Source of the DNA: Epichloe hybrida
Lineage: Eukaryota > Ascomycota > Sordariomycetes > Hypocreales > Clavicipitaceae
Length of the DNA stretch: 64,000 bases
Assembly (NCBI GenBank): GCA_019022495.1
Contig: JAFEKR010000024.1
Location: 915,270 to 979,269, forward strand
Reading direction: 5' to 3'
Below the pieces are notes generated by a model. That model ran no database searches. It was not told the origin of the DNA and saw only the letters and a list, made by a program, of their open reading frames with translations. This document shows, one piece after another, positions 23,037-34,204 of the stretch. Each line of letters begins with the position of its first letter. The stretch's first letter is position 1. A program made the translations under genes and the position numbers.

Positions 23037-24751
23037 GTTGCCCCAGCACTGATGTCGATCTCGTACCAATGAATGAGTGCAAAGAAACTAAACTCAGCTG
23101 GGAAACGACGATCTTTGAACCTCGGTGGAGGGAGAGAGGAAACGGGTTTGGATCGAGCAGCGAGGGTCCCTCTGGAAGAACAGCTCCTCTAACGAAGACG
23201 GACGCTGTGTGACGTGACGAGACGAGGCATTCGTTATGAAGCTTCTGTTCAACGTAGTAGTAATGGTTGATATTTTCGTGAAGTCAAAAGAGGGAAGAAA
23301 CTGGAAGTAGGGCACGGCAAGTTTGTGGTGAGAAAATGTCCAAAGGTGGCACGAGAAGAGAAGTGCCGAAGCGAACAGGGCTCCATGGGAAAAGCAATTA
23401 CTTGGTGGCAAGGATGGCAGCGCGCGTTCCCTAATCCCCGAGCCACCACATCAACGATGCCAAAGGCCAGCTCTGTGTTGTTTAAAAGTCGGTTCCTGTT
23501 CTCCTGTTTCTGCTTGATCGAGGACAGAGTCGGCGTAAAGACGAAAGGGGCTTGAATTCGGATAAGCATCATGCTTGTCGTGATGGCTCAATCGATATGG
23601 TCATGACAGGGATGTGCCATGCCATGCCATGCTGCTGCTGACCAAACCAGCAGAAGGCATGTCCGTATCGTTACTCGGAACCGAGGGCAAGACTGGATGG
23701 TAGATGCTCACATCATACATGCACCCTTCCGCCACATCTCCAACACCCAGGCACCTGGCTCGCTTGGTACCAAAGCCAAAGCTCAGTTGCCTGCCTGCCT
23801 GCAGGCGCAAGCACGCACACAAACGGTTTGACGACAGGGGAAGATGAAAAGAATCATGTGCAGAAATTGGTCCGACCTTGCAACGATTTCTTGGCGAGCT
23901 GAGAGTGCCCGGATATTTACGGACAGTGTGACATGGCCGGTGTATGGCTGGTCCATGCTTGCTTTCCTCGCCTGCCATCAATGACATCCCTTTCTATATT
24001 TCCCGAATTTTGCCCTCTCTGGTTTGGTTGCTGCTGCTGCGGGTCCCCTCTATGTCGCTCCTCCTTACGGATTACTCTTGTCCTGTACGGATATGGAGTA
24101 TACTCTCGACTCACTCGCCTTGCTAGAAGCTCTGGGTCTTCCAAAGGGTGGCCCAGCCATGTGCCGCGACCTGTCACTTTCGATGCTGAAGCTTGGGGAC
24201 AAACACCGCGGGCGGGTCGGCCGCCGAAAAAGATCGGTGAAAAAAAAACGGCAGGGTTCAGTGCAGACCGGACAAGACAGACAAGACAAGTCAGTCAGTC
24301 AGTCAGTCAGTCAGTCAGTCAAGTCAGCAGCTCCATCGTCTCCTTGGCCCTTCCCGCGGCCCTGGCCAGGAACAGCCGGTCTTCTTCTGTCGACTTGGCT
24401 GTACCTTGCTGGTAAAGCGGCATCGTCGCAAGCGTGAGGAAAGAGGAATCAACGCTTAGCTTGTGTTATACCTAAGTCGAAGGAAGCATCCACACAGACG
24501 CCTTGCGCAGTTTGTCTAGCATGCAACGCCACGCTTGTATGGGGTTGCAGGGGACCAGGGGTTCCCCACCAACTAATATGACGGATCCCAGTAAGTCGAT
24601 CATTTGCTGTTGCTTTTGTCTCATCTCTAACCAACTCGTTCTTTTGGGGTTACGTGGGTGAATGTGCATATGCGTAAGCTCCATTGTAGTATAAGCGACC
24701 TTGCGACCCGGTTCTCATCTTCCATCAATTCCATTGGCCACTGTTTCAGTC
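23037..24751. other. Intergenic region
   Basis: 1.7 kb with no supported gene. It contains the RRM gene's promoter, a TACGGATTA motif (24065-24073), a repeat of ATGCC around 23610-23632, and an AGTC tetranucleotide array at 24290-24322. Confidence 0.55.
24290..24322. repeat. (AGTC)n microsatellite
   Basis: About eight perfect tandem copies of AGTC, followed by AAGTCAGC. Confidence 0.9.
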
Positions 24752-26449
24752 TCAAGCGTACTTGAACGAAAACGTATCGTCAAGCTTTGATACGTCGTCT
24801 TGCGCAATGACTATTGGCCTTGCCGAGGCGATAACCTCGGCCCCGTCCCGCCCCAGAGACGAATCATGCCCTTCAATCTCTCCTTCTGCAGCCTCCCAAG
24901 GACTAGCCTCGTGTTCCATATTCGCGAGAGACAACAGCACGTAGTGCCGTGTATCAGACACCAGTAATCTTGGGGACTCGGACTCGGACTCACGGTTCAA
25001 CCAGCTGACTTGCACTTTCGATGTCGCCCTCTCTTTGGGCAAGTACTGCTCAACGTTCAACCATGTCGGCCCCTGTGATAAGGGGTCCCAGACGTATGAA
25101 ACACTCTGTTTCCCATCTTCTTGACACAAAATCAGGAGCACTTCTCTTGAGGTTGGATGCCAGACGCAAGTGACTGCAGAATGGAACATGAGAGCTGCAC
25201 GCAATTCTCCCGCCGCCAGGTCCCAGATCCATATTGTGGAGGGGGAGTCATCCAATCTCGTAGCAAGAAGTGTCGAGGATGCATCGAATGATATCAAAGA
25301 ACAACCCGAACGAACGTCACCGGCCGTCGTTGTGCTGTCTACTACAGCCTGTGGTGAGATAGCCTTATCTGCTCTCAAGAAAACACGGGTATTTTCCCCA
25401 TGATCCCCAGTGCTCAACTGTTCTTGCCATGCCTAAATGTGAAAGCCGCGTTAGCTACTAGGAGGCTTTTAGAAAAGATGAATTTCAGGCTCTTTGTTTT
25501 GCATGAAAGCACGGTACCTGAAGTGTCTCGCTTGGTGTGATGACGCAGGGATGCCACAGCTTCATTATTGTACGCCATATCTTTGTTTGTAGGACTATGA
25601 CCCCCCGGCTGTGGTCTCCAACTGCACACAGCTCCGAAGTTCCGCTCAGCTGGCAAGTCTTGATCCCTAGTTGCATATCTGACTCGTGCTCATCTTTAGG
25701 GTCCAGTATCAACCTGGACGCGTCTAGAGTTCGATAATGCTGTCCACCTGAGCTGTATATGAACAGCTTCCTGCCTTGTGCAGGAGATTCCCATAGAATA
25801 ATCCATTGACCATCGGGAGTCCATTGAACCCCTTGAGCATCTAAAGTCTCAGGTTGCCAAGATTTTGTGATCTGCCGTGTTGAAGGATGGTGTATGCTAA
25901 TCATGTCCTTGCCTCCCACCCTTGTCAGCACTGCGAGATGTCCCGTCGCAGGGCGGACTGAGAAGCCACGAGACGCTGATGACGGTTGGAAAAATTTGGG
26001 GTTGCTGATCTCGACTGCTCTAGAAGAGGCAAGATCGAAGATACAAAGCTTCAAGCCGAATGGAGCACATGTCAACACCTCCATGTCGGTGGCCCCGAAT
26101 TGAATCAGGGGCAGTCTACCCCCAACAGGTGCGGAAGGATTACGGATGACGGCATGGAAGGACGAATCGCAAGCGGATGACACTTGGATCTGATCGGTTG
26201 CAGAGAAGAGGATTCTGGTCGAAGATGGTGACCAGATGAGAGCGCCGATGGGCCCGGTCAGCTCCGGAGCCAGTTTCACGACATGGACGGTCTGCAAGGT
26301 CTTGGTTGACCGAATGAGAATACCGGAGGGAGAGCTAAGTACTGCCACGAGGAAGCCATCTGGACTAGGCTTGCAATGCGAGGAGGCTTCATGGGACCTG
26401 GTTAGTTATTGACAATATGGATCCCAGCCTCGACACGTTTGCCTTACAT
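24752..26449 (-). CDS. WRAP73/Wdr8-like WD-repeat protein
   Basis: Proposed exons on the minus strand: 26449-26448 (first two bases of the start codon), 26397-25518 and 25432-24752; introns of 50 and 85 bp. 520 residues. The long exons are secure. They encode beta-propeller blades (GALIWSPSS, GVQWTPDGQWIILW, RTIMKLWHPC, TIWIWDLAAGELRAAL, VTCVWHPTSREVLLIL), with the end TFSFKY typical of WRAP73. Wdr8 proteins act with an SSX2IP/Msd1 partner to anchor microtubule minus ends at spindle pole bodies and centrosomes. The start is uncertain: the exon reading MSHEASSHCKPSPDG only gains an ATG by splicing AT to G, and the frame is open further upstream without another ATG, so an extra 5' exon may exist. 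Confidence 0.8.
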
Positions 26450-27254
26450 TTGAAGAGCCGGGAGTGATGCACCAGAGCCGGTACGGTATCCCGCATGTTT
26501 GCCTATGACTGCCCGTTGCAACTGCAGCTCACACTGCAGCTTGTGGGGGCTATATCTGCCTCTGAGACTCGTAGAATCAGCAAAGGCTTGTCTGCGTATT
26601 CTGTAGAGGATGGTCGATCAGGAGAATGCGAGGTTTCCGGATCTTTGTCTTATGCCTAGGGGTTGAGGCGCTTGTCCGATAGCCCGATTGGAGTGCCGGC
26701 ATGCACACCGGCGGCATGTGCATAAGTGGTATGCAAGCAAGCAGAAAACGGCTGGCGTTTGAACATGCGAGGAGTCAGGCAAGCATCGTTTGGAAAGAGG
26801 CCCCCGTTGCTAAGTGGTTGGTCAAATCGTAACGACGGATTCGCGCGTGGTTGTGTGAGTGAGAGGCACCAAGACATTAGTAGGTGGACACATCTGGTTG
26901 CTCAGGTGGTGTTTACTTGAATTTCCCAGTTGGGATTAGCGTCATTGGCCACTTGCTATCGCTTATCGCCACTCTCCGGGCAACGGTAACATTTTGATGC
27001 GACGACGACCAATTACATACAACAACGAGGACTTGTAGCTAGAAATCGCGGCTGAGCACTCTCAGCATCTACGCCCTGTCTGTCTGTCTGTCTGTCTTGT
27101 CCTCCATCAACTCAACGTTGTATCTGTTGTACTGGTACACATGCGTTTCTGACCATCAGCATGGAAAAGGCGGCCAATTTTTGAGCCTAACCCTCCCAAC
27201 AAACGCCCGAGTGTTGCGTCGTTCTCAGTCTCACATCATCCCAAGCTGCCGTCC
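26450..27254. promoter_or_regulatory. Divergent intergenic region, WD protein and molybdopterin gene
   Basis: Carries both promoters. A (CTGT)n run, TGTCTGTCTGTCTGTCTGTC, lies at about 27077-27097, 160 bp before the molybdopterin gene start. Confidence 0.5.
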
Positions 27255-28619
27255 ATGTTCTCCGCCAGGAGCGTCGTGAGGGGATCCTCGATGCACGCCA
27301 CGGCGAGCCAAATACTTACCGCTGTGCCACGTGCATGGCGCTGTAGTACATCATCTCCCCGTTTCATGTGTTCCAGTTCAACTCGGAGACGGCTCGGAAC
27401 CTCAGCGTTCGCCCATGAAAAAGTCCAAAAACTCCCCGAGGTGGCAACTGCTCTGGAAACTTCCTCCTCGCTTCCCCGCCGAGATCGGATTCGCAACGCA
27501 AAACCGTTTTCGGAATTCTTGACCGACACCTTTCATCGCCAGCATGATTACTTGCGCATATCAATCACAGAGCGATGCAATCTGCGTTGCGTCTATTGCA
27601 TGCCGGAGGAAGGGGTTCCATTGTCACCGAATCGAGAGCTGCTCACCACTCCCGAGATAATCATGCTGTCATCCACCTTTGTTTCCCAAGGAGTCAGCAA
27701 AATCCGGCTCACGGGTGGCGAGCCCACCGTTCGACGGGATATTTTACCGTTGACGCAACAGATTGGGGCACTGCGGACACATGGACTGAAAGAGCTCTGC
27801 ATCACCACAAACGGCATATCTCTGCATAGAAAATTGGACAGCATGGTCCAGGCTGGGCTCACAGGTGTCAACTTGAGTCTGGACACGTTGGACCCTTGGC
27901 AATTCCAAATCATGACTCGTCGGAAAGGCTTTGATGCTGTACAAAAGAGTATCGAAAGGATTTTGGAGATGAACAGGCTCGGCGCGGGCATCAAGCTCAA
28001 GATCAACTGCGTTGTGATGCGGGGAGTGAATGATGGCGAAGTACTTCCGTTTGTCGAAATGACCCGCGAGAATGATCTGGAGGTACGATTCATCGAATAC
28101 ATGCCGTTTGACGGGAATAAGTGGAACAAGAACAAAATGCTCGGTTACTCGGAGATGCTGGACATGATTCGAGAGGCGTATCCAGGACTTCAGAAAGTTA
28201 GAGACCATGAAAACGACACAAGCAAAGCATGGCACATTTCCGGCTTTGCTGGCCGGATTGGATTTATTACAAGCATGACGCACAACTTTTGCGGAACTTG
28301 CAATCGGCTGCGCATCACCAGTGACGGCAACCTGAAAGTGTGTCTGTTCGGCAACGCAGAAGTTTCTCTACGAGATATACTGCGTCAATCCAACAATGGA
28401 GATCCCATTGACGAGCAGGCATACGAGGCAATAAAGCAGATCGAAATGGACCGGAGGCAAGGCAGGGTGTCTCATGATCAAAGACTCGGCCTGGCACCTA
28501 ATGAAGCTGAGCTGTTGGACATCATTGGCATGGCGGTCCAAAACAAGAAAGCGAAGCATGCTGGCATCGGCGAGCTGGAGCACATGAAGAACAGGCCGAT
28601 GATCTTGATAGGTGGGTGA
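27255..28619 (+). CDS. cnxABC: Molybdenum cofactor biosynthesis MoaA part (GTP 3',8-cyclase), MOCS1A/CnxABC type
   Basis: 454 codons from ATG 27255. The first about 50 residues are rich in Arg, Ser and Ala with almost no acids, a mitochondrial presequence. The radical-SAM cluster motif is C108, C112, C115 (ERCNLRCVYCMPEEG), with GGEPTVR following. The second iron-sulfur site shows as NFCGTCNRLRITSDGNLKVC. The end is the GG pair needed for catalysis in MoaA. The enzyme makes the 3',8-cyclised GTP that MoaC turns into cPMP. In Aspergillus nidulans cnxABC both activities sit on one polypeptide. Here GTGGGT at 28612, inside the codons for GG, is a usable donor, and splicing to 28854 or 28869 would join this part in frame to the MoaC part. 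Read unspliced it ends at the TGA in 28617-28619. Confidence 0.92.
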   Translation: MFSARSVVRGSSMHATASQILTAVPRAWRCSTSSPRFMCSSSTRRRLGTSAFAHEKVQKLPEVATALETSSSLPRRDRIRNAKPFSEFLTDTFHRQHDYLRISITERCNLRCVYCMPEEGVPLSPNRELLTTPEIIMLSSTFVSQGVSKIRLTGGEPTVRRDILPLTQQIGALRTHGLKELCITTNGISLHRKLDSMVQAGLTGVNLSLDTLDPWQFQIMTRRKGFDAVQKSIERILEMNRLGAGIKLKINCVVMRGVNDGEVLPFVEMTRENDLEVRFIEYMPFDGNKWNKNKMLGYSEMLDMIREAYPGLQKVRDHENDTSKAWHISGFAGRIGFITSMTHNFCGTCNRLRITSDGNLKVCLFGNAEVSLRDILRQSNNGDPIDEQAYEAIKQIEMDRRQGRVSHDQRLGLAPNEAELLDIIGMAVQNKKAKHAGIGELEHMKNRPMILIGG

Positions 28620-28828
28620 AATGGATCTCTTCTCCCTCCTTACTTGGGCTGCATACATACCACAGAGCGCAGATGGATGCGTTGTCTTGCATTCGATATG
28701 CTTTGTTCAACCATAATCAGGCCTTGTCTAGGGGCAAACGTGGCACATGTATGCATCGATTCGGCATGACAAGCCTTTTGTATCATCTCGGAGCTCAACA
28801 GGTGGAGCTATGAGGACATTGCTGAGTG

Positions 28829-29518
28829 ATGAACAATGTAGACTCAATTGCAGCATCACTGAATGCAGCATCACTTGATGATCAAATACCCGCCAACACT
28901 CACCGCCTCATTGGCAACATTGGAGCACTTGGTCCATACCACAATAGGCCTCTCGGCAGATGGTCTATGCACACCAGGCCATTCTCAACATCAAGGGCCT
29001 CATCGGGTAAGGACGGGGACAGTCATGATGAAGGAGAGGCCATCCATCTCACGCACGTATCCGATTCTGGGTCGGCACACATGGTCTCCATCGGCCAGAA
29101 AGCAGTGACATCCCGTACGGCCACAGCAGCGTGCAGGGTACGATTCTCCAACAAGACAGCCCTTCCGCTGATCAGAGAAGACCGGATGAAGAAGGGCGAT
29201 GTTTTGGGCGTAGCCCGAGTAGCAGGTATCATGGCGGCCAAGCGAACGCCAGACCTTATACCGCTGTGCCATCCGATCGCCATATCGCACGTGACGATCG
29301 ACCTCGACCCCAGCGAGGAGGGTGATGGCATCGAGATCCGGGCGACGGTGTCGTGCGAGGGTAAAACCGGAGTTGAGATGGAGGCCATGACAGCTGCATC
29401 GACAGCAGCGCTAACAGTGTACGATATGTGCAAGGCGGTAGACAAGGGGATGGTGATTGACGGCATGCGGGTCGTGTTCAAGGACGGCGGCAAAAGTGGA
29501 CGATGGGAGATGGACTAG
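28829..29518 (+). CDS. cnxABC: Molybdenum cofactor biosynthesis MoaC part (cPMP synthase)
   Basis: Frame from ATG 28829 to TAG 29518, 229 residues. The MoaC domain starts near residue 70 (EAIHLTHV) and has [49 protein letters not shown] and the DKGMVI block, all family hallmarks. It converts the product of MoaA into cyclic pyranopterin monophosphate. Residues 1-60 are poorly structured and contain [14 protein letters not shown], a linker or a leader remnant. The gap of 209 bp from MoaA, the shared strand and the in-frame splice option suggest one gene: with acceptor 28854 the joined protein would be 673 residues. The ATG at 28829 may then be internal intron sequence. Confidence 0.88.
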   Translation: MNNVDSIAASLNAASLDDQIPANTHRLIGNIGALGPYHNRPLGRWSMHTRPFSTSRASSGKDGDSHDEGEAIHLTHVSDSGSAHMVSIGQKAVTSRTATAACRVRFSNKTALPLIREDRMKKGDVLGVARVAGIMAAKRTPDLIPLCHPIAISHVTIDLDPSEEGDGIEIRATVSCEGKTGVEMEAMTAASTAALTVYDMCKAVDKGMVIDGMRVVFKDGGKSGRWEMD

Positions 29519-30775
29519 TGAGATGAGAAGTGAAGACGCAAGCGGATGATGGACCCCGCATCGCGAGCTTTCTTGCCCCTCCCTCTCGAACATGTATGTA
29601 CATGTTCAGGCTATGAATATCATGACTGGCGGTGGAAACAAGAGAGTGTGGGCTCGCAGCTAGACCGGTAGGTAGACGGTACGGAGTACATTTGACGTCA
29701 AAAAAACGCAAGAGGATGTGCAGCAGAAAGATATTCGAAGAACATTCAACGTCATCACACGCAGCAACAGCAGGGGCACGCGCCGAAGCAAAGCAAATGG
29801 TATTTTCTTCGTCTCCCCCCGATTCATGTTCATTCTTCGCGACAACAGCGCCAATCGGACCCGGAGAAGCCTTCCCAGCCACCGGACAGTCGGTGTGGTG
29901 GATAGGAAACAGCCCGAGTCAGTTGCGCTGGGTTGAGTCGTGGGCAGCTTGTAATAATCGGTGTTACTGAACCATCCAGTCTTTTTAGGGGTCCAGATCC
30001 CGCAGGCGAGGACGCTGGACCCCCAGTAGATGCAGGGATTATCTAGCCAATCATATGTCTGCGATAAGGAAAAGGCACTGAGTACTCCGTATGTATGTCC
30101 GTATGTATGTACAATTGACAATTCCCACCATCACAATCACAAGCTATTATGTACATACAAGGGATCCTCGCCTATTCCCGGTTTCGGGCTCTGAAAACCC
30201 ACAGCGCACCGAGTTGTCAATGTCTTGCTCTTCGTAATACAGATTCGCGGCAAGCAAAAGACTCGAAACCAGCGGGTGGTCCGATGAACTTGACCGACCC
30301 CTTGGCTTGGCTCGTTTGGGCCCATTCTGCATGCTCCACCTCCTTGGGAGCATCTCGTCGGTGGACCAAGTCCGGTGGTGGTGTGTGTGTCCAGCTCGTC
30401 TCATTGACAAAAGTGTTTTTTTGTTGGAGAACTTGTTAATGTCCGTGTCCGCATTCCTAAGCGCAAGCATCTTTCTTGAGGTGTAGAGAATGCACAGAGT
30501 AAAGCAGCATAACTTGTCGGTTTTCAGATAGGGAAGAATGAATCGCGATTTTTCTTGTATTTTTTTTTTTTTGCACGAACACGGACAGCATTGGCTCTCG
30601 GATGAAATGTTTCTTTACGGATTACAGCATGCCTAAATCGATGGCTATCCTCCGAGCCCATGCTTGCTTGGTGGAGGTGGAGGTGAAGATGAGATGGAGA
30701 TTCCAAGTATTACGAGAGGGGAAAACGTGGCTTGCTGCCACTGAAGCCACCGGTGCCCACTGTCCACCACCCCCC

Positions 30776-30815
30776 GCCATTGGGGCCATTGGGGCCATTG
30801 GGGCCATTGGGGGGG
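30776..30815 (+). repeat. GCCATTGGG tandem repeat with G-quadruplex pattern
   Basis: Four copies of a 9-base unit. The + strand gives GGGG four times, each separated by CCATT, ending in a run of seven G: the standard pattern for an intramolecular G-quadruplex. Confidence 0.85.
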
Positions 30816-31197
30816 CGCCCATTGGGACTGTCAACCAACCCATTGTGTCTCTGCACTATTGAGTTTTTGATCGAAATTGGACTGCAGTTGGCCTCGGGAT
30901 TTGTATCATGGTTGTCACGTCTTGCATGTTAATCTTTTCCATTTCGAGTCATCGGTCATCGCAAATGACGCTTCCCCGATGCCGATGCCGATGCCAAGTG
31001 AGCGAGTGTGCTGAAAGCAGCTTGCTCGAGTGCACCCGAGACTTGGTCTTGTTGGAAGGACCCTCCCTCTTCCCTCCTCCACTCCTTCCACCTTCCACTT
31101 AGCCAGGGGTCCCCTGCCTTGACTGCCTTGACTCGGCGCATGGCTCCTTCTAAACCACCCGCCTCCCGCCACTTGCTCGGTTAGGCGCATCCGACTC

Positions 31198-31260
31198 CTC
31201 CCCTCCTCCTCTCTCTCGCTCTCTCGCTCTCTCGCTCTCTTACTCTCTCACTCTCTCGGC
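31198..31260 (+). promoter_or_regulatory. CT-rich tract (CTCTCTCG repeats)
   Basis: About 60 bases almost wholly C and T, with CGCTCTCT repeated four times. CT-rich tracts like this are usual just upstream of transcript starts of well expressed fungal genes; the assignment to the FYVE gene is inference. Confidence 0.5.
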
Positions 31261-31589
31261 TAAAAGAAGCCGCCGCTCCCTCTTCGCCGCTTCTTCTTTC
31301 GACTTCACTGTCACGATCCTCGAGAGCAGTCTCGTCGACACAGCCAGCAATAACCCGCTACCGACCTATCGATCACCGACCGACGTCGGGACCGACCCCA
31401 AGACCCTGTGACGAATCTGTCTCACCAGTGTTCGTCCCCTTTTCTTTTTGCCCTTCCCGACGACCCGCTGCCGCCGCCGACTCACGGCAGGCACCCTGTC
31501 TATATACACAACATCACGACACACGACAACAACAAGTTTGCCCTCCGAAAGTTCGCGACAAATTCTCAAATCCCGAGCTCCATTCCGTC

Positions 31590-32577
31590 ATGGCAGCCGA
31601 GCTCATCATGCCCACGCCGCCGGCCGACCAGCAGCAATCGCGACACTTCTTGCCCAACATGCATACGCACACACATGCATACGCACACGCACATGCGCAT
31701 GCACAAACCCGCCCTCACCACACTCGATCTCAGTCCTACCAGGTTCCCCCGGGACTTCAAATATCGCCTCTTGACACGTCGGGTATGCCGCACAACCACG
31801 TCTACTCTACACCTCCGTCTCCCAAGGCCCAGCACAAGCAGTATGGCGGCCGTCCCATGTACATGCCCGCCGTACTTCGGCGATGCGATGAGTTTCCAGC
31901 ACGCAAGGTCACCAGGTGCAGAACCGCGGGCTCTACCTCCTCCACCGACTCAGACTCCACCTTGACACGAGCCAACCATGCTCTAATGAGCATACCCGGC
32001 CTGTCCGTGCTTGGTCAGCGTCTTGCGCGCCGTTCCATTGGCGAATGTAACAGAACTCTGGACGGCGAATGGAAGCTGGATGCCTTCCCACAAGTGAATG
32101 GCGTGCCCACGCGCAAGCACTGGAAGGTGAGCTCGAATATATGGACCATGCCAACTACCAAACCTGTCAATTGTTACGCCAAATCGTTACTAACCTTAAC
32201 CTCTTTCTTAGCCCGATTCAGAGTCTTCCGTCTGCGATGACCCGACTTGCAAACGCACATTCAACTACTTCACCCGACGACATCACTGCCGCAAATGTGG
32301 CAACATCTTCTGTGACTGGCACTCCAGAACAGCCCTTCCCCTCGACCACAACGCCAACTTCAACCCGCGCGCAGGCCCATCACGCACCTGCAATCACTGC
32401 TTCGACCAAGTCAAAGCCCTTCACAGCAGAAACAACAGCCAGAGCTCCAGCTCAACATCCTCTGATGCTACGCCCCCGACCCCCATGAACGCCCCGCCAG
32501 CCCCTGGGGTGACGCCCCCTCATAAGCCTGAAGTCGCCGCAAGTGTTCCGCGCGACTGGAACTGGAGCACATTCTAA
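31590..32577 (+). CDS. FYVE zinc-finger protein
   Basis: Two exons, 31590-32126 and 32212-32577, with an 85 bp intron (GTGAGC, branch TTACTAAC, TTAG); 300 residues. The FYVE domain is at about 187-250: C187 and C192, the phosphoinositide-binding RRHHCRKCG at 201-209, FCDWHS, and the last pair CNHC. The usual N-terminal WxxD is not evident. FYVE domains bind phosphatidylinositol 3-phosphate on endosomes and vacuoles. The N-terminal half is low complexity: Pro-, Ser- and Gln-rich, with an alternating His/Ala/Thr run near residues 27-48 written by a CACACG/CATGCA type repeat. The C-terminal 50 residues are Ser/Pro rich. Partners unknown. Confidence 0.85.
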
Positions 32578-34204
32578 ATACCTCAAGGGGCCAGGCGTCT
32601 GATTGGTGCTCATGTTTGCAATCTGTCCTCTTGTAAAGATGGTGTCCTCCCACGAAAGAAGATGCACAGCTACGACCTGTTTGAGAATCTCAAGCCATTG
32701 CAGGCGCATATTCCTGTCCAGAACACATCCACTTGAAAGCTCCCTCCTTAGTAAAACGCACGACTTTCGGCTTACCACAATTTTTCTTTTCTTCTTCTTT
32801 TTTTTTGGGGGGGAGGGGGGGTTGGTCATTTCAATCTTCACGTTATTCTTGTCTTCAAGCGAGGCGTCATGGGAGGTGCAGGTAGGCGTTGGTTTCTAGG
32901 CAATCCACAGGTGCGTCGTCACCAGATAGTGGATCGCCTCTGTCTCTTTTTCTCCTTTTTTTTTCATCAGAGGATCTTGACATATTGTTCACTCAGAACT
33001 TGGATCTCTAGTCATGTTTCCACGTCAGGTCGCATACATCTGATATGCGATTGGTGATATCCGCCGTCTTTTTTCATGTTTTTTATGGTAATACCCCGGA
33101 ATCGAGTGACTCCCGAGAGTAGGCAAACTAGAGTAAAGTCAATAATTCAATCTTTCCGAAGCACATTTTATCGCCGTCCATGAGAAGCGATGAACTACTC
33201 CGTAGTCTTGCCGCAATTTGCTTCAACGTAGACTCGGAACAGCGCACAGGCATTCTGCATGTAATGTCGACTAGAATCCGGGGTCAGTCGATGGAAATCA
33301 TGTCTCGCAGTATACAATGGCTCGCTTTTCGTATTAATCACGCTCTTATTGTCTCGCGTTGTGTGCCGACCGGACTGGGCACGACGGGGACAATATGCCC
33401 TGGTTCGTGCAAGTTGCAACTTCAATTGCGCGTGCGCGACATGGTCTCGTGACACGTACCCGTACATTTTACGCTTGACCCTGAATTTGACAAATCCAAA
33501 AATGCATGTTTTTAAATACAGGACAGAACACAACTGTCTTGTACAATGTAAGATTACGACTTTCTGGGCGCGAAGAATTTCTTGTGAATTCAAAACAGGT
33601 CCAAGACCATTGCTGCTGCCGGACTCCCGCATGTACCTTTTGCTTCTTGAGATGCAAGTAATAATAATGAAAACTCCCAACGTTATGCTTCTTTCTCTAA
33701 TCACTCCATGACCGCCTCCCTCTTCTACCCTGGTCCCAGGAGCTAAAAAGAAGAGTGAATACAATTCGTAGCTGATCATGAAACCCTCTTCTTCTCCATG
33801 CTCCTTTTGCAAGCATAGTCAACCGCCAACTCCCCTCTAGATATGGACTACAAGCGCTGACAGCCACAAAGAGTAGTAAATTGGTACAATGCTGCAAAGT
33901 GCGAAGATGAGTGTTCGATGAGTTCCTCTTGTGATAATGGGTGAGCGCAACCATGGCCCTTCATCGCGATTTGAAACAAATGAGGTATTTCGACACGGCT
34001 TACTCAAAAGGATATGAGCTGGTCAAGTCTCCTCGTGTATGGCTATGGTATCCCCAAGATTTGACTTGGGCTTTTGAAACATCTCTGCCGAGAAGACATG
34101 GCAGGTCGAGAAAAGGAGAGGGGGGGGCGTGATAGACACGTGATGGGGAAAGATAGAGTTCCTCTATTGCTTCACCCCCCCTCTAGCAACCTCTATCCTC
34201 TCGT
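32578..34204. other. Convergent intergenic region
   Basis: 1.6 kb between two gene 3' ends. T-rich and G-rich runs at 32800-32825, an inverted TACGGAGTA motif at 33196-33204, and a G8 run at 34121-34128. No gene supported. Confidence 0.55.

Larger units (their letters stand above)
29519..31589. other. Long intergenic region upstream of the FYVE gene
   Basis: 2.1 kb without a supported gene. It has two motifs of the TACGGAGTA type (29680-29688 and, inverted, 30083-30091), one TACGGATTA (30616-30624), the G-rich repeat at 30782-30815, a GATGCC run (30978-30994) and a CT-rich tract at 31198-31260. The last lies about 330 bp before the FYVE gene and probably marks its promoter. Confidence 0.55.
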
